This document shows, piece after piece, positions 48,590-57,913 of a stretch of 64,000 bases of DNA. The stretch lies in contig NBIV01000267.1 of assembly GCA_003194525.1 (NCBI GenBank), forward strand, positions 1-64,000. The letters are read 5' to 3'. The notes below the pieces were generated by a model. It was not told the DNA's origin. It saw only the letters and a list, made by a program, of their open reading frames with translations, and searched no databases. Both the position numbers and the translations under genes were made by a program. How positions within the stretch are numbered: position 1 is the first letter of the stretch; every line of letters starts with the position of its first letter. The DNA is from Gracilariopsis chorda. Taxonomy: Eukaryota > Rhodophyta > Florideophyceae > Gracilariales > Gracilariaceae.

Positions 48590-49781
48590 GCAGAAAGAAA
48601 AGGGCACTTTCCCTCTTCTCTCCCCGTACGGCGATCAGCACGAACCGTTTGACATCGACCTGTTTCTGGAGGCAAGGAACTCCACACAGCGAAGCTTAGA
48701 TATCAGCGTCAATGAGTGGAAGCTCCGAACGCTCACCTAGGCTGAGAACGCGAAGCAACGTCTGTAATCAGACGACATCCTTCTAAACAATGGACCATTG
48801 ATGGAGATGTGCATGCTTCGCACCCACACAAACATAGAGGGCTTGCGACTGTATTTAATAGAGGGAGTAGAACGTGCAGGGATTGTACAAGAGCAAGAAA
48901 TCGAGCAAGCACAACAGAACAACGGTCACGTGCCACCATCCCGGTTCACGCAAATGGGATGGATCTTTCTGCCCGATGACTCGGTCAACTCAGCAGCATA
49001 CTATTAGAAAAAGCGCATAGATTTACAGGCGATCGTGGCACGGAGAGGATCGTCTTTTCTTTTCATTACAATCACCATGAAAATCTGGCGAGAGGACATC
49101 CAGCGCCTTGGGATGGACACCACCAATAGTAGCGCATTTACGGCACCGAGAAACTGCGCTCGACCGTTTGACGGACCGGCTCTGATTCCAAGGGTGTACA
49201 ACCAGTACGCCAATGCCTTCATGAAGCAATTGGAGAAGAACTCGGATCACATGTTTGGAATGAATTGCTTCGGGCTTGCATCAATGCTTGAGTTTCAAGA
49301 CCGCAATGTGACTTATCACCACATGCTCGTTTGGCTCGAGGGGGTTTTGATTGAAGACGTTGACGTGACCAACGAGCTGATTCGTACAGACGTGCCCCTT
49401 ACCAGTGAAGACTGTGCATTACGTGCCCTCATTCGTTCCATGCACAGGCACTGACACTGCTCCTATTGCCGGAATCGAGCTGGGCGGTGCAAGTTTGGAT
49501 ACGACAGCAACATGATTGTGCCGGAGAAGTACATTGAAAAAGGCAAGAATCACGTGATCTACCGCAGAAGAAGGCAAGAAGACCTCAAGACTGTGCCGTA
49601 CAACCCAACTCTGACCAAGAAGTACCGCTCCCATATCAACGTAAAACGCACGCAAGGAGGTGACGCAGTGGCCTATCTGATGAAGTACGTCTTTGACCAG
49701 CTCAAAGCTCAGGAGTTGGTGCCCAATGTGGGTGGTGCTAATGAGACACGCACGCAGAACGAGCAGCATCAAGAGCCATAG
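48590..49781 (+). pseudogene. Helitron A replication initiator (Rep) domain, broken
   Basis: FPLFSPYGD near 48,610 is the block that precedes the Rep domain in Helitron proteins. The Rep core includes FLFITITMKIW, the MLEFQDRNVTYHHMLVWL block at about 49,290-49,335, VIYRRRRQ, VPYNPTLTKKY, HINVKRTQGG and AVAYLMKYVFD. The catalytic tyrosine pair is at 49,674 and 49,686. The metal-binding HUH position reads Tyr-His-His, so its first His is lost. Several stops and frame changes separate the pieces. In active Helitrons this domain nicks and joins DNA strands at element ends. Confidence 0.8.
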
Positions 49782-49784
49782 GCA

Positions 49785-52700
49785 CAGAACGACATTCAAG
49801 CATATATGCGAGCGCGTGTGGTGGGGACCAGCAACGCAGCTTGGAGAGTTTTTGAGTTTCGACATGTTCACATCATACCTAAAGTAGAGCGAGTTGCCAT
49901 TCACTTGGAAGGAGAGCGCACGTTTCTGCTGAGAGGTCCAAATCAGATCCATTCCGCATCGCAGCCGTCTACATTGGAGAGATACTCTGCAAATCCCGAA
50001 GCGCATAACAACCTCGACTACCTTTCGTACTTTGAGAATTGCGATTGTATCACACGCTTCCAGCCTGTGCACTTAACCAATACGACGGAGACAGCACTCA
50101 GGTGCCCACAGACGACTACGATCCGCCAATGTACGTGGCAGAGCTCACGGAATATCAGCAGTGCGTCGCAAGGATCAGAGGTGTTTCACCGTCCGACATT
50201 GAGCTCTTTGCTCTACGCTTGCTGCTCATGAATCATGGCTCGAGATCTTAAGAAGACGCAAGGACTATCAACGAACAGCAGTATGAAACGTATCATGAAA
50301 CTGCTATTGCAAGCGGACTGCTCGCGGACGGATCCCAGTTTGATATTGCGTTACAAGACGCAGTGCAGATATACAGCAAGCCCTCCGAGCTACGACGTCT
50401 GGTTGTCACACTATAACAACAACGCGCAAACCCAGAAAAAATGGCTGTCGACCACTGGGATGCACTATTTAGTGACATACATACTGAAGTGCAATGCCCT
50501 CAGGGAGGGATTCTTGGTACTTGGTTGATTTCCCGAATGTTTCGGTAGTGTATTCATTGCATGAAGTACGACCACTAATGGTGGTTTTGACACGCGGGAC
50601 ACGGAAGAGTCAATTGGCGGTTGGCCACAGTAGTGGGCACGAATCACCAAAGTGGAGTAATTTAGTTAGTTTTATTTACTATTTTATACCCATTTCTGGG
50701 ATGGTTAGTACTTAGTGTGCCGGCAAGTTGCCGTCGCACCAGTAAGCATTCCCCAACAAGGGACTCCAACATGGGGAGTTGGCTCTAGACCTGACCGCCT
50801 TCGTGTGTTCTCTACTCTTCCTTGGAAGAAAGCACCGTAACATACGGCAAGTCTAACCCCCTTGACCATCTAAAGGACCCCAGTATTCGGGTTTTTATTC
50901 CAACTGTCTTGGTGTTCGCCTTGTATAAGGTTTATTTACAGACACTGCCGTTAGTCTTCGTCACGACACTCGTGACTCAGCCCCACCTTTCTCTTTCCCT
51001 TTACAGGGTGGCTTTCCTGCTACCCAGAGTTCGTGTTCGCGCATGCCACTAACGAGGAAACATCACCCCTCTGGAGGACGAGCACCCCCACACACCGCTC
51101 CTGCGGATACCTGATTCTTTGTCAACCTCCCTGCGCAAATCACGACGTGTGGCCTCCCCCTTACAACCCGACATAATCGTGCCACTCCTGGAAGGGCTCT
51201 ACCCAACTGGGCTCACCTCTAACGAGCAAAAATCCCGAACATCTTTCGGTGCTCTCCCGCGTCCGGGCATTGCACTACACATACAGGCGATGAGCAGCAA
51301 CGGAAGCAAGAAATGTATCGACGTGTGGTGGAGATCTCAAACCGGCACGGTGGACGACTGCTCCGCGATCACAGCTTCTTCTTACAACACCTACAGCAGA
51401 ATGATGCAGAATTGACCTAGACGAATCGAGCTACAACAACTCGAGAGGCGCGCATGCTGCGAAATTCGTCATCGTTGCAGTCAAGGTACGCCATCTTAAA
51501 ACTTCCCCAAAGACGAGTCATTGACACCGTCATTGCCGCATTGCATCAACTACAAGCGCTGCAAGACCAAAAAGGCACCCCCAGAAAGGGTTTCTTTGTG
51601 CAGGGATCTGCAGGTACTGGAAAGACATACGTACTCAACCAGCTTCGCGATATCCCTGAGTCAGAAAAAATTTTCGCCGAAATGACTGCTGTAACAGGCA
51701 TTGAAGCATCGTTGTACGAAGGTGGCCACCTTTTACAAAACTTGCTCGGACTGGGTGTAGCTGACGAGGACAGTACAAGCAGCACTACAGCCACTTTGTC
51801 CAGATACTGTCCCGGATCTCAACGTGCAGAACTGCTTCGCGAAATACAACTGCTCGTTGTGTATGAGGCATCCATGCTTTCACGAAAGTTTTTAGAACTC
51901 ATTGATGCGTTGCTCAAAGATCTTCGCCGCAGTGGAATAGAAAACCCGCCTCCGTTTGGGGGCCTGACCATCGTTCTATCCGGCGACCTCTCACCTTTGC
52001 TTCCTGTTGTGCCGCAGGTGTACATGGAGGCTGAGCCGAGTGGAAATGTGAGCCGAGTGTTCACAAGCATTCCCAACGAGCTACCGTGGAAGAGTCATCT
52101 GTGGACATCGTGCTCAGTTCAAGTGCTCTATCTCACCGGACAAGTACACCAAGCCGATGATCCGGCATTTTCGTCGCTGTTACGTTCCATTGCACGCAAC
52201 ACCATGTCAAACAACGCTCCACTACCACTCAGACGCATGGGGGATGCAAACCGCCTACCATTTCCTGTGGAAGTGGCTCACGACACGACGCAAGGAGAAT
52301 GTGTATCTCAGCAAAATGCTCATTGCATCCACAAACCAGTTGGTTGATGAACAAAATGCGGCAGCGCTGGATCTGTTTCCTGGTGAACGCTTCACTCTTC
52401 CGTCAGCTACGACGGTACAAATTGACGTTGGAAAGAACTCAGTGCCCGAAGTCACCAATGCTTTTGTTCCCGAGTTTGCATACCAGTATGCACTTACTGG
52501 AGTACCACCTCATATATTGGACCTGAAGATTGGTGTGCCAGTTATGGTCATTCGGAACATGCTTCATACTGCTGTGGTCAATTGAAAGCTGTTCATAGTC
52601 GTGCGCTTCGATCAGTTTAAGATGCAGGTGGCTCGATTTGATGAGAACAGACAGGTGCTGGAACAACAGTTCCTTCGTCGTATCGACTTCGAGTTTTCTT

Positions 52701-52993
52701 TCGCAGACATTTGCGTGATTAGAAGGCAGTTCCCCATTAGTCTCGCGTTTGCAGCTACCGTTCACAAAGGACAAGAAAAGACGTTGGATGGCGTGGTTGT
52801 CGATGTCCGAACCAACTTCTTCTGCGCTGGTCAGTTTTATGTTGCATTGTCGCGCGTTCGACGGAACGACCATGTGCTGCTTTTGCATGAACCGCAGCTT
52901 ACACCCAGGAATGTGCAAAACATTCATCCCATGCCTGTAGGTATCGCAAAACCAGTGATGCCTGAATTCATTCTATTCTGCATCCTTCCATAA
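49785..52993 (+). pseudogene. Helitron A helicase region, split by the solo LTR
   Basis: The linker segment (QAYMRARVVGTSNAAWRVFEF, the typical 'W...F.F' block) runs to the solo LTR at 50,480. After it the sequence resumes at about 51,285 and the Pif1-type helicase follows. Walker A is GSAGTGKTY (51,604-51,630). Walker B reads LLVVYEASM with Tyr at 51,862 where Asp is usual. Later motifs are VLSGDLSPLLPVV, YLTGQVHQ and the C-terminal AATVHKGQEKTLDG and VALSRVRRNDHVLLL blocks. A TGA at 52,583 interrupts the end. It would unwind DNA for rolling-circle transposition. Confidence 0.88.
50485..51279 (+). repeat. Solo LTR of the gypsy family, inserted in Helitron A
   Basis: This 795-bp sequence starts TGAAGTGCAATGCCC and ends GGGCATTGCACTACA. 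It aligns along its length with the 3' LTR at 8,905-9,735 in the same orientation, with many differences. The five bases CATAC flank it on both sides (50,480-50,484 and 51,280-51,284), an exact target-site duplication. No internal element sequence remains, so it arose by LTR-LTR recombination after insertion. It is younger than Helitron A. Confidence 0.95.
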
Positions 52994-53146
52994 CCGTAAT
53001 CATATTTATTGCGTTCTTCATTCAATGAACTAAACTACTTGAGTTCCTAATTTTGCTTCCTCCACCATTCTTTCTTCCCCCCACTTTTTATCAGTCTTCC
53101 ATCGTGGCGCGAAGCGGTGCCCGTGGCCGAAGGATTCTTTTTCTTG

Positions 53147-54073
53147 TCTCAAGAACCCACTCTTAAGCGTATAAATGCGTATGAGGGGCGTGTTATTTAC
53201 GTCTGGGAGGCATTGCGCCACAAACGTGCTTTGAATGCCCCTGCGCGCGCATGCAAACGGCCCATTTGGGGAAAAGTCCCCTTCTGGTCACAAAATACAG
53301 CAGCAGCAGCCGCAGCACATTGTAGTGCCGGCCACGTAACAGAAAAACTCGGCTGTTTCTTGCGACAGTTACCAAGTTGCAAGGCGCCAGTGCAGTGTAT
53401 GCTAAAATATCATTGCGAAAGTGCCTGAAACGGATGTATGTGCTGCACTGGCGCAGTGAAAGAAGCATATTCCTTGCTGACCCTGACCACTCTCTTCACC
53501 TCCCTTTTCTAGCTCGGGCAATAGCACAGTGTTGTAACCATTTGTTAAGTTGGGCACTGTTGCTTGGCTGGGACCTGGGCAAGGCCAAGCTAGTTTCCAT
53601 GGCACCGAAAGAGTAAAACTCTGAGTAACACGGTTATGGGAAAGAAGAGATAATATTCTTTGGTATAGTAGTCTTTTGAAGGCGATCAGGAAGTATGAGG
53701 GTTCTTTGGACCTAACGCGGGCTTGATTGTGGATAGGCAGTAAAAGCTATTTTGCATGGGTAATTGTACGCGGCATTTTCGCTCATTTGAAAAAAAAACC
53801 ATGTATTGCTTCTGCATGAAACGCCGCATACACCATAGACTGGGCAAACAATTCATTCTATGTCCGCGGCCATTCAAAATCCATTGCTTTTGAAGGCATT
53901 TGCTTTTGCATTGTTTCACAACCGTAATCATATTTTTTGTGTTCTCCATTTATTAACTAAACTACTTGCTTTTCTGCTTTTGCTTTCTCCACCTTCTTTT
54001 CTTTGTACCGCTTTTCATCACTCTTCTACTGCGGCGCGAAGCGCCGCCCGCAGCCGAAGGCTGCTTGCCCTTG
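53147..54073 (+). mobile_element. Helitron deletion derivative (copy B), directly after copy A
   Basis: Copy B begins TCTCAAGAAC at the base after copy A's CTTG end and itself ends CTTG at 54,073 followed by T. Its first ~590 bases match the 5' end of copy A (45,940-46,610). Its last ~320 bases match the end of the helicase gene and 3' tail (from about 52,850). The coding middle is gone. The tail has a near-perfect hairpin, GCGGCGCGAAGCGCCGC (54,031-54,047), and a second, CAGCCGAAGGCTG (54,051-54,063). It is a 927-bp non-autonomous unit in tandem with its presumed parent family. Confidence 0.82.
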
Positions 54074-54815
54074 TATACAGTACAAAGTTTGCATATAGTA
54101 TTTTATTGGTTTAAAATTGAACGATGTTTTGTACGTTGTGATACTTTGTGGTTTGAGGGCGCATGGATTGTCTTTTTTGGTTGCTAAATTTTTATTATTG
54201 GCTCAAAAGTGGTTTGTTTTGTGTTTGTTTTTGGGTTGTCATTGGCGAACAATATTTTGAGAACGCAATGGCTTTTATAAGTTGTTTGGCCGGTTTTTGG
54301 TTTCCTTGTTTTCTTTAATTCTATTGATCGTTTGAGGGCCCACGGTCTGTCATCTGCGTTTGTGGTGCGTTGTACGATTTAGTGCAGTAACCATTGCATA
54401 GTAGCCCTTTACCTGCATCGTGTCGTGTTTATTTTGATGCCGGCCCGTCATGCCACAGCACGGAGATGGCGTCTGCAGTATTCTAAGGACAACAGCAGTT
54501 GTAGTTTAGCCCACAGCAGGTTGTTCGATTGTTGTTTTTGAGATGCCATCTGCGCGTTGTCTACTGGGACCGAGAAGGAGCCTCACTATCTTGTAGGGCG
54601 AGCATTGAACCATTTGTAGTCTACGACTTGGGGGCTTTTGCAAAGAGGTGTTGTGGAAGAGGTTTTGTGTAGTTTTGTAGCAGAGTGAGAAGCGTTAAGA
54701 TTTTTTTTGTTGAGCAGAGAGACTTGAGGTGCCAGAGGTAAGAGGGCGAGTTTGCGTTGTGAATGGTCAGGGCAATGGAATCACAATCGGTTTGTGGAGG
54801 TGTTAGTGAAATGAG
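54074..54815. other. No gene seen
   Basis: T/G-rich sequence between the Helitron nest and the host island. There is no supported gene, and a few short T runs. Confidence 0.45.
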
Positions 54816-55100
54816 ATGATGGCAGAGCAAACTATTTATCAAGTCAATAAACTCAAAACAAGTGAGCGCAATAAAAGGCAGTCAGTGGCGAAGCGCGTCG
54901 TCAAAAAAGAGAGTCGGGTTGTGGGTTTTAAGAGAGGAACAAAGGTGAAAGGATGTTTCAAGGCGCCAGCGGTTCGTTACGAGATGTTGGGATATGATGT
55001 AAGAGGCGACAAGAAATGGACAGACTACAAGCTGTTTGCGTACGCATTGCGGCTTGCCGGGCGGCCGAAAGCAGGCACAATGCAGCGCAGTCGGAAATGA
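54816..55100 (+). CDS. Hypothetical small basic protein
   Basis: A 94-codon frame starts at tandem ATGs (54,816 and 54,819) and ends at TGA. It is Lys/Arg-rich with no Cys and no membrane segment. The middle (RYEMLGYDVRGDKKW) looks like folded protein, and the ends are strongly basic. It lies 600 bases upstream of the polyproline hemerythrin-like gene on the same strand. It could be a small nuclear protein or chance. No family is recognised. Confidence 0.3.
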   Translation: MMAEQTIYQVNKLKTSERNKRQSVAKRVVKKESRVVGFKRGTKVKGCFKAPAVRYEMLGYDVRGDKKWTDYKLFAYALRLAGRPKAGTMQRSRK

Positions 55101-55699
55101 ACAAGGCGCATGAGGCAGTGCTTACCGCATGCGCAAAAGAAAGAAAGAAGAAGGCTTGAAGGGTCATGTCAGCGGCGCGCGCAGCAGCTCCCACGGCACG
55201 GCGAGCCATGGCACCAGATGCTCTGCGACAGCGGCCGCAATTGAACGGCGCATGACGTAAAGCGCCCGTTTGCAACGATACAAGCGCGTGCGCTAACGCG
55301 TGTCACCACCAGCGGCCCGCGTCTGTAAGCGGCACTGCTGCCAAATCTGCTAATCGCGCGCCACGGCCGCTTCTGTAGCGCCACCGGGCGCATGCACGAA
55401 TGCTGTAATGCAGCGCCCCCCCCAACCGCACCTGACACACACACCATCGCCCAGCGCCCACAAACACGCAACAGAAACAAACGCGCACGCGCCGCTTGCT
55501 CGCGGCCACAAACCGCCGAAACGCACAAAACAAAACTCCCAACAGCGCCGCCCCCCCCCCCCCCCCCCCACCGGCAAGCAACCCCCCACCCCCACCGCCG
55601 GTGCGGGAATAAGCACCCCACAAGTGCATCCAGCGCCTCCAGGCGCCTCGTCTGCCTCGTCTGCCTCCCCTCCCCCGCCCCCAATTCTTCCCCGCCGCC

Positions 55700-57637
55700 A
55701 TGGCGCCCCCCCCGCCTCCACCCCCCCCGCCCCCGCCCCCGGCGCAGCGCCGCGTCGCCGGCGCCCCCCCCCCACCGCCGCCCTCAATCTCAGCGTCTGC
55801 GCGAAAGCCCGCCGCTCCGCCCGCACCGCCGCCGCCCTCCCGCCCAGTCGCCGCGCCGCCAGCCGCGCCGCCGCCGCCGCCACCGCCAGCTCCGCGTGCA
55901 GCCGGCGCGGCGCCGCCTCCGCCCCCTCCGCCCCCACCTCGTGCCAGCGGTGGAGCTGGTGGTGGAGGAGGCGCTCCGCCACCACCACCCCCGCCTCCAT
56001 CGCGTGGTGCCGGCGGTGCCGGCGGAGCTGTTCCCCCCCCGCCCGCGCCGCCACCCGCTTCGGCGCGTTCCGCAGCATCGCCTCCACCGCCGCCGCCGCC
56101 GCCCGCTCCGTCGGGACGGTCTGCAACTGGCGGGAGGGCACCTCCGCCGCCGCCGCCGCCTCCCCCCTCTTCATCAGCGCGTCCGGCATCCATGCCGCCT
56201 CCACCGCCGCCTCCAACACGTTCGGCAGCAAAATCGCACGCGTCGTCGCCACTGTCAGACAACAAGCCGGCCACACCTGCAAAGCCCCCTCGTCCCGGTT
56301 CGATGCCGGCTTCGTCCACCACCAACACCGACCGTACCGAGCATCGAAGCACGCGCCGTTTCGGACGTCGAAAGGAACCAGTTGGTCCTGAGGAACATTC
56401 TAGACGCGCCGCGCTCTCCAGCAAGAGTTTCAGAAACCGTTTGGGTCGCGGCTCCAATAAGGAGAGTCTGCTCACAAAAGCTAAGGAAGTTGCGGAGTCT
56501 TTGCCGGAACTGCCCGATGTTGGAACCGATAAGACTGAGGCAGCGCGCAAGAAATTGGAGCAATCGCAGAAAAGCAGCGCTGCCGAAGGAGACAAGCCTC
56601 TCAAGTCGAGGAGAAAAGGAAAGAGGCAGCACTCTTCGTTGTTTGGAAAGCGCTCTTCCACGTCTAGTAGTGCCAACGTTTCTTCGGATACGAGTGACTC
56701 CGTTAACGAAGCGCCGCCTCCTGAGCCAGAACCGCTTGACATTCTGCGAACGGCAAGAATTTCGAAAAAGATGTTCGAGGGTGAAATCACTCACAAGTAT
56801 GCTCAGGTGCAGATGACAGCGTACGGACAGGATTGGGCTACGGACTCGTTTGCACTGCTGCACAACGCGATGAAAGCGGAGATCCGCGAACTGCACAACA
56901 TGGCGTATGTGATGCAGAGGAGGAAGATGCTGCTGACAATGACGCACGTTGAGGTGTTCTACGAGTGGTGGTCGGACTTTCATGAGTTCTTGGATGTGGC
57001 GCTGACGATCGAAGAGGAGGTTTACTACACCTGGGTCAGCTCCAAGGACTACCTGCGTGGCGCGTTCAAGCGCAGCGAGCGTATGCGTGTGTACGGCGCG
57101 ACTCGCAAGTGCATTCAAGGCATCTCTGAGTACAAAGAAAAGTTCTTGCCGTACTTGCCGGTGGGCGAACGTCTGGAGGGACTGCTGGTTCTGATGAAAG
57201 GGTTTGACCAACTGCTGCAACACCACGATGAGGTGGCACGCGCGTTGCCCAACTACCTGCAAACGCTGTTCAACAAGAAAGAGAAGGAGGCGAATCTGAA
57301 GGAGATAATAGCGGCGTTCCGAAATTCGGATGGATACAACCGCAACTTGGTGCTGTTGGTGAAGTGGATGCCGGACCGAATGATGAAACGCTGGGCGCTG
57401 TCGCACCTGCGCACGAAGGGGTTGATGTCGTTTAAGGGCTGGCGGAACGTGATTACGAAAGAGCACTGCAATCTGGCGAAGCACTTCGAGGAGATGATCA
57501 CCAGTGAGGAGGAGAACGTTGGTGAGCCGGTCATTGGGGCGGCTATGGCGATCAACGAGGAGATGCGGGAGCACATTGACAAGAACCGCACGTCTGTACG
57601 GGCGCTGCCGAACGGCAACGGCGTTGTTGCGGGATGA
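55700..57637 (+). CDS. Polyproline protein with C-terminal hemerythrin-like (HHE) domain
   Basis: The 645-residue frame starts at ATG 55,700 in a CCGCCATGG context. Residues 1-180 are Pro runs with Ala, Arg and Ser, like profilin- or SH3-binding segments of formins. A basic, Ser-rich linker follows (RRFGRRKEP near residue 220). Residues about 380-610 resemble a hemerythrin-type four-helix bundle. Candidate iron ligands are His388 and His399, His428 with Glu438-440 (HEFLDVALTIEEEVYYTW), His508-His509 with Asp510-Glu511 (LLQHHDEV), and His589 and His595. Hemerythrin-like proteins bind two irons and sense or carry oxygen or iron. The gene is unbroken. The opposite-strand Gly-rich frame at 55,303-56,790 is a shadow. 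The domain call rests on motif spacing alone. Confidence 0.72.
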   Translation: MAPPPPPPPPPPPPAQRRVAGAPPPPPPSISASARKPAAPPAPPPPSRPVAAPPAAPPPPPPPAPRAAGAAPPPPPPPPPRASGGAGGGGGAPPPPPPPPSRGAGGAGGAVPPPPAPPPASARSAASPPPPPPPPAPSGRSATGGRAPPPPPPPPPSSSARPASMPPPPPPPTRSAAKSHASSPLSDNKPATPAKPPRPGSMPASSTTNTDRTEHRSTRRFGRRKEPVGPEEHSRRAALSSKSFRNRLGRGSNKESLLTKAKEVAESLPELPDVGTDKTEAARKKLEQSQKSSAAEGDKPLKSRRKGKRQHSSLFGKRSSTSSSANVSSDTSDSVNEAPPPEPEPLDILRTARISKKMFEGEITHKYAQVQMTAYGQDWATDSFALLHNAMKAEIRELHNMAYVMQRRKMLLTMTHVEVFYEWWSDFHEFLDVALTIEEEVYYTWVSSKDYLRGAFKRSERMRVYGATRKCIQGISEYKEKFLPYLPVGERLEGLLVLMKGFDQLLQHHDEVARALPNYLQTLFNKKEKEANLKEIIAAFRNSDGYNRNLVLLVKWMPDRMMKRWALSHLRTKGLMSFKGWRNVITKEHCNLAKHFEEMITSEEENVGEPVIGAAMAINEEMREHIDKNRTSVRALPNGNGVVAG

Positions 57638-57654
57638 GTGCTGTGTGCATGTAG

Positions 57655-57676
57655 TTTTTTTTTTTTTTTTTTTTTT
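57655..57676 (+). terminator. T-run in the 3' region of the hemerythrin-like gene
   Basis: A run of about 22 T residues lies 18 bases after the stop codon, followed by TTG repeats. It is probably part of the 3' untranslated region. A termination or polyadenylation role is inference. Confidence 0.3.
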
Positions 57677-57913
57677 GTTGTTGTTGTTGAGTAGAGTGAA
57701 AGTTGTCCCTTTTTGTATTTGTCGTGTGTGTTTCGAATAACATAACATAGCGCTTTGCTTGTGGTTGATGCGTGTGCTGTTGCGCTTCGCGCCTTGACAC
57801 TCACTTTTTGCTTCGAAGAATCAATTGCGGCGTACACCGCCTACACCAATCACGTGATTGGCCGGTCGACGTGTCACGGCGCGCGTGTCACGGCGCATGT
57901 TTCGATTGGCGCC

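Larger units (their letters stand above)
45940..53146 (+). mobile_element. Helitron (copy A), Rep-helicase encoding, interrupted by a solo LTR
   Basis: Copy A begins TCTCAACATA after an A and ends CTTG before a T, giving a 7.2-kb unit, or about 6.4 kb without the inserted solo LTR. It encodes a RepHel protein: an N-terminal region, the replication-initiator domain with paired tyrosines, and a Pif1-family helicase. Helitrons move by rolling-circle replication. The 3' tail at about 53,103-53,146 carries GC-rich hairpins close to the end. Stops and frame changes break the Rep part and one TGA (52,583) interrupts the helicase, so it is inactive. Five-prime sequences up to about 46,610 recur in copy B (53,147-53,740). 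Confidence 0.85.

Noticed and set aside
46000-53740. Long terminal direct repeats flanking the Rep-helicase region
   Set aside because: The two direct copies are the 5' leaders of Helitrons A and B; the second begins right after A's 3' end and is joined to its own 3' tail.
55303-56790. Very long minus-strand Gly/Arg/Ala-rich frame opposite the polyproline gene
   Set aside because: It is the mirror of proline codons in a GC-rich repeat. Its composition is simple and no domain is present, whereas the plus-strand frame carries a hemerythrin-like domain and a good start context.
56255-57748. Long minus-strand frame opposite the hemerythrin-like domain
   Set aside because: It overlaps a well-supported gene and shows Leu/Arg/His bias typical of an antisense shadow.
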